A stretch of 64,000 bases of DNA. Source: Phlebotomus papatasi. Its lineage: Eukaryota > Arthropoda > Insecta > Diptera > Psychodidae. The position numbers were made by a program, and so were the translations under genes. The stretch covers positions 111,166,627 through 111,230,626 of the forward strand of contig NC_077223.1 of the NCBI RefSeq assembly GCF_024763615.1. The letters run 5' to 3'. Under the pieces are notes generated by a model that did not search any database, was not told where the DNA came from, and saw only the letters and a list, made by a program, of their open reading frames with translations. Each line of letters begins with the position of its first letter. Within the stretch, counting starts at the first letter, position 1. Of the stretch, positions 9,901 through 20,087 are shown piece after piece.

Positions 9901-12900
9901 AACCGTCTTTTTACAAGAATTTTAATATTTCTCTGAAGCTTAAATTTATTTCTTGAAAACCAAGATACACTGCATGTTAAAAATCAGCTTCCATTTGAAA
10001 TATGCAAAAAAATCGTGTAACGAGTAGCCCCACCTTGTCCTACTGAGAAAACATTTGCAAAAGATTTAGTACAATCTTGTAAAAAAAGAAAATTGTGAAA
10101 AAAAGATATCTTTAAGATAGCAATTCCGTATCTTACCATCGTGGGTGGACCTCAATATTTTCACTGAAATATTTACTATTAACAATAATATTTACTTTTA
10201 AAATATTTACTACACAGTAAAAAAATTTACAACCAATATCGTTGGTAATTTTTGCACGAGCATTATGGTTGTGAGGTTTGTGTATTGGCAATGTTGTGTA
10301 TTGTCAATTTTATAAAATGGCTTCCTGTCTACATATAATTTTGATTGTAGAGCAATTTTATTCGGTTTATGTGTATTATCTATGAAAAGTCTCTATATTA
10401 AACAAAGAAAAAGGAGAAAAAAGAAAAAAAAAAACAAAGAGGGTCTGAGACTTGAGCTCATAACCTTTGCGTTGATAGTCTCGCGTTTTCCGGCTGCGCC
10501 ACGAACTTCTTTACTTCTCTTAAGCAAATGGCCAAGAGTTGCATCGTCAATTTTTCTAATTTACATGATGCTTCCTCTGTTTTCTGTTATTACATAATTA
10601 TTCCTCATTTTTTACGACTGAGGCATATTTTGAGAATTCAATAAATGATTCTAAAAAACCATTAGACAGTTAGAAATGCGAAAAATGACTAAAATCTTAG
10701 AAAAATTGCAATAGTAAACAATGAAATTTTGACAGTTCTCACACAAATTTTCCAATACACAAATTTCATTACACAAACTTAATTTTACTAGCATTATGTT
10801 AGTATCTTACTACAAATATGATAGTAATTTTGCAATTTATAACCAAAATGCTTGTGACATTACACAACTTTTCCCATACACAACCTTATTTCTCACACAA
10901 TTTTTTACTGTGTATTAACAATAATATTCCGTAAAAGCATTTCTTCATCCCCAACTTTTTTTCAAACGTACGACTTTTTTGGGACGGAAGGAGTAGCATA
11001 CAGCTGGAGATTCAATCGTAAAACGGTAAATGCGCTTGAAATCATGCACAGTTCAGTCAAAAACGGTATATGCGCTTAAAATCACCCACAGTTTAATCAT
11101 AAAACGGTAAATGCGCTTAAAATCATGCACAGCTCAATCATAAAACGGTAAATGCGCTTAATATCACGCACTGCTCAATCGTAAAACGACTAAGAATGCA
11201 CTTAAAATCACGCGCAGTTCAATCATAAACGGTTTTAAGAGTAATCTTGACCGTCTATGATGAGCTGCGCGTGATTTTAAGCGAATTTACCGTTTTATGA
11301 TTGAACTGTGCGTGATTTTAATCGCTTTTACCGTTTTATGATTGAACTATGCGTGATTTTAAGCACATTATCCGTTTTATGATTGAGCTGTGCATGATTT
11401 TAAGCGCATTTACCGTTTTATGATTGAACTATGCGTGATTTTAAGCGCATTTACCGTTTTATGATTGAACTGTGCGTGATTTTAAGCGCATTTACAGTTT
11501 TATGATTGAACTGTGCGTGATTTTAAGCGCATTTACCGTTTTATGATTGAACTATGCATGATTTTAAGCGCATTTACCGTTTTATGATTGAACTGTGCGT
11601 GATTTTAAGCGCATTTACCGTTTTATGATAAAGCTGTGCGTGATTTTTACCGCATTTACCGTTTTATGATAGAGCCGTGTAATTCAGCATAATTTTAACC
11701 GCTTTGTGATTGAACTGTCTGTGTTTGTAGAGCAATCTTAAACGTTTTATACTTCATCTGTGCGTATTTTAAGCACAATTTTGACGAAATTAATTTAATT
11801 TTAATGACATAACATGCTCAATTTTAACCCTTTCTAGCTCGGGTGAGGGGGATCGGGGCACCTTATGTTCAGTATTGATCGAAAGTTCATAGGCCCAGTT
11901 ATAACATACTAAAATTTGAGATCGATCGATGCCATAGGGGCTCTGTTATTGAAAAAAAAAAATTTGGGGGTGTTTCGAAATGGCGGCAGGAGGGGGTGGG
12001 GGTGGATCTGACATCACCTACTTCTAGCCGCCCATCGACATTTAACATCTGCCGAAAACCGCTTGTCGATATCTCTTTCCGTTCTCTCTCCAGAAGTGTT
12101 TATACTACGGACGGACGGGACGTCCACGAAAATCGATTTTTGGCGCATATGATATTCGTGATCTATGAGCGTCAATACGTGTAAATCCAAATTTGGGCCC
12201 GATCTGACGAGGTTAGATTTCACCTGTGACCACAAAAGCTGAGATTGTAAAGAATCTCAGCTAAAAAATTGAAAAATGTTTTTTAAAAAATCCTAAAAGT
12301 CGGGTCGGATAAATATTTAAGTAATACATGATATGCGCTAAAAATCGATTTTCGTGGACGTCTCGTTTCGTCCCGTCCGTCCTTCCATCGTATTACCACT
12401 CCTAGATAGAGAATTGTGAGAGACATCTATAAGCTGTTTCTAGCAAAGGTTAAATGTCGATGGGCGGCTATAGAAGTATGTGATATCAGACCCACCCCTA
12501 CCACCCCCGTCCAGTCTGAAGCTATCTGGATGAAATTTTAGTATATTGTATATGTGATAGAGACTTTTATAACGATGGTTGGCATCCGTCCCCACTCAAC
12601 TCTACCATACCGCGATTATCTAAATTGAAAGGACTCTATATTTAACGTTTATTAACCAATTTTAATGAACTTTCTTTTTTTTCATTGTTCTTCGACAGAC
12701 ATTAAATTCTATAACAGGAATTAGTTCTCCATTGATAAATCAGACCAGAGTCAGTGAGAAGAACTGTACAGACTGTATACTCAAATTTGCTTGACATAAC
12801 CATGGAACCAGAATGCTTCGTGAGCAACTGAAAAAAGGAAGCAGGATGAAGACCGTTATTGGAAAGTGTGTGAGATGAACAAATTATCACAATGGGGAGA

Positions 12901-15900
12901 TTATAATCATAGATGCGCAGAAGCATACACATTAAGAAAAAAAGAGACATTAAGGTTCGAATGATGTGTCAAGATCGTCAAGATTGATGAATTTCTAAAA
13001 GGACAGCACAACAAAAACACATTCCTTACACAGGCAGAACAGTTGAATTAATTTTTCGGTCATTCATAATATGATAATTAATAAAATTTAAAATTACAAG
13101 ATAAAATTAATTTATAAATAATAAATTGAATGTATATAGCAAGTATATTGCTTAGTACAAAAAAGTTTTAGGATAGCACTGCAGTTTAATTAAGATTTAA
13201 TTTTGTCATATTTGAAAAAAAAATTATTATAATACATCAACTGGCTAACCTCACAAATTAACTTTCATAATTCTTTGAGATTTTTCCAATATTATCTTTC
13301 TGTGCTTTTAGTTCTTAGCTATCTGCAGATTTAAACTCAAAACATCGCAATGATGTTGTCAAACGTATATGTTTTTTATCGTATTTTGAAAAGGGATGAT
13401 GTTAAATAATTTTTTTTTTCAAAAACCATTAATGTTAAATAAAAATTTGTAAATTTTAACTTTTTAGTGTTCTTTAATATTTTGAAGTTAGCGAAATACA
13501 TGCCTTTGATAAATTGTATGATTTCGCTACATATCTAATTGCTTTCAAGTTACTATTTTTTTAAGTTAACGTGTATAGCAATTCGCTGTAATTTATATAA
13601 ATAAAGTTTTTAATTAAAATAAGTTCACCTCTTTTCTTTATAGTTTGTATGTACATTACAATTATGTAGCAGTAATCATGAAAATTAATCACTAAATTAC
13701 TAGCTTTGTCCCAAAAAAGTCGTACGCTTGGGAAAAATTTACTGAATAAGAAATGATTTTTGTAATTTTTTTGTTATTGGTAACAATCTTAAATATACTT
13801 TCGTTCCAGAAAAAAGTGTAATTTATAACCTACGCCACTGTGTTTTCGTTAAATGAAATTATTCAAAAATTATGTGTCGCTCCTGGCGACATCTGTTACT
13901 TATTCTGAGTGGCACGAAATGTAAACAGCGACACTTTTTAGAGCTCCGTGACTACCCCCTGGGGACAGCAATGCTCAAATTTTGCATAAAGTTAGTTCAT
14001 TTTATTAGTTACAAGCCCACAACAAAAGCATTTATGAATTTTTTTGTGATTTTTTTTATCCGTAGGGTGGAATCACCACTTCTCGCCAGTGAGTGCCCCA
14101 TTTTTCGCCACTTAATATTGAAATCGCTATTTTTCGCGATTTGTGAAGTAAATGAGCCGGAAAGTTCTTTGTACTTTTACTGCTGCTACGTATAGAGGCG
14201 AAAAATAATAATTTTTCGTTTTGGATTTATGATTTTGAGCATTTTTTAGAGTAATATTTTAAGCAAGTGCATCGAATCTAATATTTCTTACCAAATACAG
14301 TAGAACCCCGCTATATGCCATCGCTCTATAGTCCACAATTTATCGACCGTTGATTTCAAAACACTGATTTTAAGTTAGGTTATGTTTTTTAGTACGCGGA
14401 CATGCAATGTTGTCATAATTATTTTAATATTTTTGGCAAACTTTATTGACTACAGTAGACTCTCACTCAATCGGCTCTTTTTCAATCGGGCGTCAAATTT
14501 TGTTGACAGTTTTCACGCTTAATTATGAAGCTAATTTGCTCAAATTCGCTGTAGTTCTTCCTATTTTATCTTGATTCTTTATAATTGAGCACTTTTTGTG
14601 GAATTTACAAAGGCTTTGACGCTAAATTCTATCGCTAAACCGGATGACATTTTGCCCCATATTCACGATTGAGAGAGAGTCTACTGTAGTTGTGATAATT
14701 GTGATCCAGAATGAAGAGAGCGAGGACAAGTGTACCACAATCGCAAAGAAAGTGGAAGCCGTCGAGCAATTTCAATACTAAAAGTCGTTGATAATTTTAA
14801 AAAATGACATGGACTATAGTGAGCCCCAGGTGACAAATCTTGAACCAAATACAGTAGACTCTCTCTCAATTGGGCATTTGGGGCAAAATGTCATCCGGTT
14901 TATCAATAGATTTGGGCGTCAAAGCCTTTGTAAATTCCACAAAAAACGCTCAATTATAAAGAATCACGATAAATTAGGAAGAACTACAGCGAATTTGAGC
15001 GAATTAGCTTCATAATTAAACGTGAAAATTGTCAACAAAATTTTTCAAATTTTTCGCCCGATTGAAAAAGAGCCGATTGAGCGAGAGTCTACTGTAACTC
15101 GCGCTGTATAATCAATTCTCTTTTAAGTTACGAGAATATTGCTAATTTACGGGCCAATTAATTTATGACAATTTCTGATCCAAAAGACGATATATACAAT
15201 CCAGTCTAGCTCTAGAGATTGTCAAGATATAGCAGTTTTTTAATACAGCTGATTTTCTTAATACTCTTTTTTTTATTAAATTTGGATATTTTCAATGATC
15301 TAAACGAAAAATTGTATATGGTCCTTTAAAGAAAATATCGAATTATTATTGATCACTTTAAAAAACAATTTTCGATTAAAAATGGGTTTGAAAATTAAAG
15401 ATTAAAGATTACATAGATACTAAAACTCCTTTTACTCCTCAATTCTCAATTAATATCACTTTTATAAAATCATTATTCAATCAAAGACTGAAATAGTAAC
15501 GTTCAATATTTTTGCGCAAAGGGACTGAACAAAAAAAAAGCTATAACTTTCTGTAGCATTGCGGGTTTGTTTAACAAATTTTAGAGGGCGCTAATAGCAA
15601 AAGAACAATCTCAATAAAACAATTTGTACTCACCAGCATCCAATTCGATGATGGGATCGGCTGTTGCTTCAGCCAAATTCGTCACGGACTTGGATTTGAC
15701 ACACTGGAAATCCACATGACGGCTCTTGGCCTCTTCCTTCTCCCACGACATGTGAATAAATGGACGCTGGACATAATTGTAAATCACTTCAGCACGTCCA
15801 CCGGGGCGCTTCTTGACCTTCTCCTTGTGCGTAGGATAGCCCTCAATGCCCAACCGAATCTTCTTCAAGCCCCTATCCTTCAGCACTTGCTTTGCTACAT

Positions 15901-18900
15901 CGCGATTTTCGATGTACTTGAAGAAGCGATAGAGAACAGTACTGGAGACAGCTGCAGATTAGATATTCAGGACAATCAGCCAAATAAATCCTTGCTAGAA
16001 CTCACAATAAATTTATTCTCTAGCTTACTTTGAAAGTATTCCTCGCCCATTTGCGGAGGATATTCCTCATCCCAGTCCACAACATCATCGTCAAGGAGAA
16101 CAACAACATGACACTCTCGATCACCACGCTGAGCTGAAGCCACCATCAGCGGCAGAATAAGCTCCTCCAGGAACACCTCAAATTGACACCGAGCTCCTTC
16201 GTCGCTGAGCTCATGCAGGAAACCTCCTTGAAGCGGAATGTGGTCTTGCAATTAATCACAATTCCATAGATACTCTTCTCACGTAACAACAAACACACAG
16301 AGTCCTAATAGTTATTTTGCATGGCTAGTTTCTACACCTAAAGTGATTTTTTCTGACCCCTAATTTTTGACCTTCTCGTCCTTAAAGGGTTGATCCTTCA
16401 AGGACAAGTGGATCTCCAGTAGAAGGATTTCTTCTAACTATTTAATTTAAGAGGATGAAATAACTTTTTAAGAGTCAAAAAAATTGTTTTTGACTTTGCG
16501 TCAGCGATGGGTGGTAATTGTGATGATCTACAGGTTCTTAAAAGGTTAAGATTGTGACCGTTTTCGAGATAATCCTTAAAATACGGTAGGAAAAAAAAAC
16601 AATGCCATGACAAATTATCTGCTTTGGGAGCATCTGCAATGCCTCCAAGGCATGTGGAAAGGAACCTGGCGAATTAGGTATTAAAATGTGCTGAAAAGTA
16701 GTAACCCTCTGACAAAAGTTCAATTGCTGAGCACCGGATAAAATTGCAAACCCTTTCCATAGAAAGGATCTGCAGTCAAAAAGAAGTCCTTAGAAAGGTT
16801 CGGTCAATCAAAAATTCCTTAGAAGCACTTTAGTTATTTAAAAAAATCGTACAATTTTACATGAGCTCAGAAATTGCTATTTTTGAAAAAAAAACTACAA
16901 AATTTAATTCAATTTTAATTCTGCATTTGAAGTGAATACAACAATGTAAGAGATGATATTTAAGAGAGGGAATTTATTATAAAGGAAACCTTTACAGCTT
17001 CGTAATGTTGCAGCTTCATAAAGTTGCTTTTTCCATTTTACTAAAGGAATCTAACGAATCTAACCCATGGCGTAGCTTAATAAAAAGTGAAGATTGTTTT
17101 CACTTTTTCTTGTAAAAATTTTGCGGATATTTTACAGCGTCTTAAACAAATTTGCTCATAGTTCATGTATTATTTCGGCGAACGTTATGATATGCAGTAG
17201 GGTGGAGTAACCACTTATCGCCACTTTTAGAAAAAAAAGTGAAATTAACTTTGTTATAACTTTTGACCTCTTATTATAAGATAACTCAAATTTAATAATT
17301 AATAAATAATAAGATAATGCAAAGTTAGATGTTTTGGCTCTAGATTCGTTAAAAATATAGTCCTACAATTTAACGCTGGACTAACTTAAAAAACTAATTT
17401 TTATTAACAATGCAAAAAATACCCATTTCGTCGCCACTTTTTACCACTTTTCGCCAGTTTTGTAATCACTTTTCGCCACCCATTTGGAAAGGTTCAAACT
17501 CAATTATTTTAGGTAATGTTATGAAAAGAATACATTCAGCATTTTCTTTTCCTCATAATCACCTTATTATTATTCACTTTGAATTAATTTTCTTCGCTTT
17601 TATTTGAGAAATTATTAGACTATTGCAGAAAGTAAGCAAAAGCAGATTCAACAAATGAGAATCTATGAAGTGAAGTTAGCGTCGCCTATTGAAAAGCAAT
17701 GCCGACATGTGGTAAATCAATTTTAGAATATTACCTCTTTTCGCCATGCCCCATTTTTACTTAAAAATAATATAAAATAAAGTAACTATTAACTAAATAC
17801 AAATTTTATGTATTCCACGAAAGTAATTATATAGTTAATAGAGAAATTAATTATCCAAAAACGTAAATTTTGTTCGATAAAAATTTCATAACACTTGGCA
17901 TAATTGGTAAGAAATAAAATATTGGATTCCAGCGATTCCAGGCATTTGATAAAAATATTGTTCTAAAAAATTCTCAAACAGTTAAATTTAAAACAAAAAA
18001 ATGTGTTTTTCGATTCAATAAGTAAGCAGCAGTAAAGATACAAATAATTTTACAGCTAATTTATTTCACAAATGGAAAAATTGCGATTTCGATAAAAGCG
18101 GGGAAAAGTGGGGCACTGGCGAGAAGTGGTGCTTCCACCCTATGTGTTTTTAGATAGCTTTTAGTGCACAATTTCGTCTATTCTCTTTATGAAAAAAACT
18201 TGCCATTAGGTTTCAGTGCCACTATGCAAAAACGTATGTGAAAATTATTGTCGAGAGGCCCTTGCCATGGCCACATATTCTTAGTTTGCCCAACAACTCA
18301 CAAGGTTCTGTGCAAACCGGAGGGTTACCTTTGTAAAAAATTCCTTTGAATTTACATTTTCCTGTCGATGGAAATCCATGGACTTCCAGGAATTTCGTGA
18401 GGTGGGATTACGAACCTAAAAAGTTGGAGTTTTTCGGAGGAGGACATTCGGTAAATAATCTTGAAACTTGGACTTCATTTTTCTGTACGAAGCTGCAAAG
18501 GTTTCCCCTCTTTGTCCACAAACCGAATTTGCAATGTAAGAATCACACCTTTGTAAGCTGAGATAGGCTTATCGCTCGCTTTTTATTTATTTGTTTATTG
18601 AAACTGAAAAAAGAATGTAAATAAAAAAATCTTTGAGGAAAAATTTCAATTTGAAAGTTCATTGACCTTATAGCTTTTCTTTATTCATCCAAATTCCAAT
18701 TTATTTAGGACTACGGTACCAATAGCTAATGTTTAAATGAACTCACGCTAATCCTCGAGAATAATTAGCTGGGAGAATTCAACAATAAAGGATCAGTTAA
18801 AGGAGATTTATGCAAAGAGGCTCCAAGAAATGATACTAAACTCTCAGTGTACGACAATCTGTAATCTAATTTCCTGCATTGTCTTCCCCAAAAAATAATT

Positions 18901-20087
18901 GCACGCCCATTGATTCTAAGAATTTTGAGTGTTTTTCTCGTATAAAATCTGAGTCATAAGAATTCGATAAGAACGTGTAGAGCAAAAAAATCGCTAAATT
19001 GGTTTAACACGACGCTCTTAGAAATATTATCACTCTCATTTTAATCATCGTACTGAATGGATTGAAAGAAGTGATAAAATATGCCAATTCGGATTTCGTT
19101 TCTTGGTTCTCAAGAAAGATTCTTGACGGGCAAAGAGAAAAAGTGAGAAGGAACTTTAAGAGGTACTTACTTAGATTCTGGCAGCGAACTGTGGTTGCAT
19201 CGAAGGGCACGAGGAGGTAGTCACAGGCCTCACGGAGTTCCTGGACAGACACAGTTGGCGGGCATCGGATGACGCCGTGCTTGTAGTAATCCAGGATGAT
19301 GCGGAAGACACTTGCGGAGATTCCTTCAGCCACTTCGTACTCCATGCGTTCGTTGGGATGCGTAAACTCGATGCCGGAGCTGAACATCCTGCCCAGCATT
19401 GTGTTGGGATGGGCTGTGAAGAGAGTGGGATCGATGACGAAGCGAGAATTGTCTACAACGAGAGTGATGCGTTCCTCCAGAATCTGCCCACTTGTGGATG
19501 GTGCCGGCAAGTTTGGCTGCTGATTCTGGGTCTGGGTGGTTGATTGGGGTCTCTTGTGCTGATGAGGCTTTACTCCAACAGCTCCAGCTGTCCCATGTCG
19601 AGGATTCCTGAAGAGAAAGTCAAGAGGAATTCAGTTAAAATCTCCTGTAAATTGTCTGTGAAATTTCTGGGGAGTCTGGGTAGAGTTTTCAGGGTGTATT
19701 TGTGTTGTTTTCTCAACCAGGAAGAGCATGCGGTGTGGAATGTGGACTTGCCTGTTCTGAGCTGTGAAGGAGTGGGTGCAGGTTCGCTGGACCAGACACG
19801 ATTTGGGTTTCGAGCAAGATCCATAGCTACACGCGATTCGATGGCAGGGAGACAGAGAGAGATAGAGAGAGAGAGAGAGTAGAAATTGCCCCCCAGGCCG
19901 TGACTAAGCCACCCACCCACCTCCCCGGAATGCTGTGCCCCAGAAAAAAGAGCCCTCACCTCGTGCGATTCTTGAAAACTCTCCTTCGACGATCCTCCGT
20001 GGCCTCATTGTAGTCCTCCGTGTTGCTGCTACTGTATGAGCTATCGTTGTTCTTATTGTTGCTGCTGCTCGTATTGTTGGAACTCAT
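6946..20087 (-). CDS. BTB/POZ protein of the BTBD10/KCTD20 family, complete, five coding exons
   Basis: On the minus strand the exons are 20087-19960, 19607-19171, 16226-16029, 15951-15634 and 7094-6946, closing in frame at 409 residues. The order is: a Ser/Asn-rich N-terminus (MSSNNTSSSNNKNNDSSYSS); a BTB/POZ domain at about 90-190 (RITLVVDNSRFVIDP, PNTMLGRMF, YEVAEGIS, FRIILDYYKHGVIRCP, LREACDYLLVPF); then the family block with LPLMVASAQRGDRECH, DDDVVDWDEEYPPQMGEEY, RFFKYIENRDVAK, GLKKIRLGIEGYP, VKKRPGGRAEVIYNYVQRPF and SRHVDFQCVKSKSVTNLAEA; then an acidic tail ending LEPLPPDE. This colinear block is specific to BTBD10 and KCTD20. Vertebrate BTBD10 is reported to raise Akt phosphorylation by opposing PP2A; the same role here is inference. 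The last intron is 8.5 kb and full of mobile elements. The gene is divergent from rno. Confidence 0.93.
10213..10912. mobile_element. TA-flanked TIR element with CACAGTAAAAAA ends
   Basis: The ends are CACAGTAAAAAAATTTACAA and the inverse, AATTTTTTACTGTG, flanked by TA at 10211-10212 and 10913-10914. Joining the flanks gives ATTTAC-TA-TTAACAATAA, which is already present just upstream at about 10170-10187, so the target was a short local duplication. The interior has several ACACAA/TTGTGT motifs and a tRNA-like segment on the minus strand. Confidence 0.65.
10440..10506 (-). repeat. tRNA-like sequence, probable SINE head or decayed tRNA
   Basis: Read on the minus strand it starts GTTCGTGGCGCAGCCGG, which contains a perfect match to the box A consensus (TGGCGCAGCCGG). 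About 30 bases later comes GAGCTCAAGTCTC, resembling box B. The arms do not fold into a sound cloverleaf by eye, so a functional tRNA gene is unlikely. It lies inside the CACAGTAAAAAA element. Confidence 0.45.
11013..11780. repeat. 40-bp tandem array arranged as a large inverted repeat
   Basis: The unit is about 40 bp with core TTTATGATTGAACTGTGCGT plus GATTTTAAGCGCATTTACCG. About five units at 11013-11230 run as the complement (AATCATAAAACGGTAAATGC) and about ten to twelve units at 11255-11780 run forward. The pivot is near 11230-11255. Units toward the outer ends are more diverged. The array abuts the truncated TTAA element on its left. Confidence 0.85.
11993..12512. repeat. Foldback with arms of about 170-190 bp
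   Basis: The left arm (11993-12160) has CCGCCCATCGACATTTAACA, CGGACGGACGGGACG and CACGAAAATCGATTTTTGGC. The right arm (12322-12512) has the inverse: TAAATGTCGATGGGCGGC, CGTCCCGTCCGTCC and AAAATCGATTTTCGTGG. The spacer holds a smaller perfect hairpin, AGCTGAGATTGT followed by AAAGAATCTCAGCT (12238-12263). Flanks at 11840-11950 and 12530-12600 carry the TTTTAGTATGTTGTA-type motif shared with other foldbacks here. Confidence 0.75.
14451..14688. mobile_element. TACAGTAGACTCTC family MITE, copy 1
   Basis: It opens TACAGTAGACTCTCACTCAA and closes GAGAGAGAGTCTACTGTA. The TA-containing termini suggest Tc1/mariner-type insertion at TA. The interior reads through GGCTCTTTTTCAATCGGGCG and AACCGGATGACATTTTGCCC. 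Copy 2 at 14850-15096 is the same sequence inverted. Confidence 0.8.
14850..15096. mobile_element. TACAGTAGACTCTC family MITE, copy 2, opposite orientation
   Basis: It opens TACAGTAGACTCTCTCTCAA and closes GAGCGAGAGTCTACTGTA. Blocks such as GGGGCAAAATGTCATCCGGT and AAAAAGAGCCGATTGAGC are the complement of copy 1. With a spacer of about 160 bp the two copies form a long potential hairpin. Confidence 0.8.
17066..18271. repeat. Dispersed repeat hosting a TIR element; related copy at 60520-60770
   Basis: Outside the inserted MITE, the flanks (TTAATAAAAAGTGAAG, CTTAAACAAATTTGCTCATA, TTAGATAGCTTTTAGTGCAC, TATGCAAAAACGTATGTG) match in order the sequence at about 60535-60755, which lacks the insert. 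The short outer ends CCATGGC and GCCATGG are inverted. Confidence 0.65.
17200..18140. mobile_element. TA-flanked TIR element, GGGTGG ends
   Basis: The left end GGGTGGAGTAACCACTTATC is mirrored by GCGAGAAGTGGTGCTTCCAC and then CC, with TA on both sides. A terminal fragment of the same family lies at 14065-14120 (GGGTGGAATCACCACTTCTC). The interior is AT-rich, repeats the TTTCGCCA motif several times and has no coding frame. Confidence 0.75.
19752..19826 (-). other. Candidate 75-nt optional exon of the BTBD10 homologue with a GC donor
   Basis: On the minus strand a CT-rich tract leads to GTGTAG at 19827, then 75 nt, then CAGAACAG with GCAAGT as donor. Entry and exit are both phase 2, so inclusion would insert 25 residues (YGSCSKPKSCLVQRTCTH and so on) without breaking the frame between exon 1 (ends 19960) and exon 2 (starts 19607). 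The peptide resembles nothing I know, and skipping also gives a good protein. This is inference. Confidence 0.3.

Larger units (their letters stand above)
9175..10993. mobile_element. Stowaway-like (Tc1/mariner-type) TIR element, TA-flanked
   Basis: The left end is CTCCCTCCGTCC and continues through AAAACGTACGTTTGA. The right end is its inverse, TCAAACGTACGACTTTTTTG then GGACGGAAGGAG. It is flanked by TA at 9173-9174 and 10994-10995. CTCCCTCCGT with TA duplication is the classic Stowaway signature. At 1.8 kb it is long for a MITE, partly because of the nested 10213-10912 element. No transposase is visible. Confidence 0.8.
8824..11012. mobile_element. TTAA-family MITE copy interrupted by a Stowaway-like element
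   Basis: The left end TCCTTTAACGACAAG follows a TTAA at 8820-8823. Internal blocks (TTTTCTGACAATACCAATGA, TTCAATCTAATGAAAAATAT) match the intact copy at 23147-23659 and the fragment at 44515-44700. The body stops at 9174 and resumes at 10996 with GCATACAGCTGGAGATTC, the same order as at 5225-5265. The right terminus is lost where the 40-bp tandem array begins. Confidence 0.7.
7095..15633. other. Last intron of the BTBD10 homologue, an insertion hotspot
   Basis: This 8.5-kb intron has no supported host exon. It holds a TTAA-type MITE split by a Stowaway-like element that itself carries a third insertion, a tRNA-like sequence, an inverted 40-bp tandem array, a long foldback, and two opposed copies of the TACAGTAGACTCTC family. 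The part at 7424-7800 (GGTGAGTCAATTGAACTG and downstream) looks like a degraded repeat, but I cannot assign it. About 12600-13700 shows nothing beyond AT-rich sequence. Bases 13707-13812 carry Stowaway-like ends (GTCCCAAAAAAGTCGTACGC). Confidence 0.7.
16227..19170. other. BTBD10 homologue intron between BTB and family-block exons
   Basis: The intron holds repeats only: a small degraded copy of the TTAA family (16393-16545, opening ATCCTTCAAGGACAAG), a host repeat (about 17066-18271) and a MITE inside it (17200-18140). The stretch 18280-19000 shows no repeat or exon that I can support. Confidence 0.6.

Noticed and set aside
10440..10506. Functional tRNA gene
   Set aside because: Box A is good, but the cloverleaf arms do not pair well and the sequence is inside a mobile element.
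11013..11780. CRISPR-like array
   Set aside because: The units are contiguous with no unique spacers, occur in both orientations and lie in a eukaryotic intron.
13872..14195. Plus-strand frame of 107 codons
   Set aside because: It runs into a fragment of the GGGTGG-ended element, lacks domains, and is in the BTBD10 intron.
18346..18561. Plus-strand frame of 71 codons
   Set aside because: It has no splice context, family match or conservation signal that I can see.
19570..19959. Minus-strand frame including MDLARNPNRVWSSEPAPTPS
   Set aside because: Continuing this frame across the splice into the BTB exon meets a stop soon after (GQLELLE then stop). Only the other frame joins the conserved exons.
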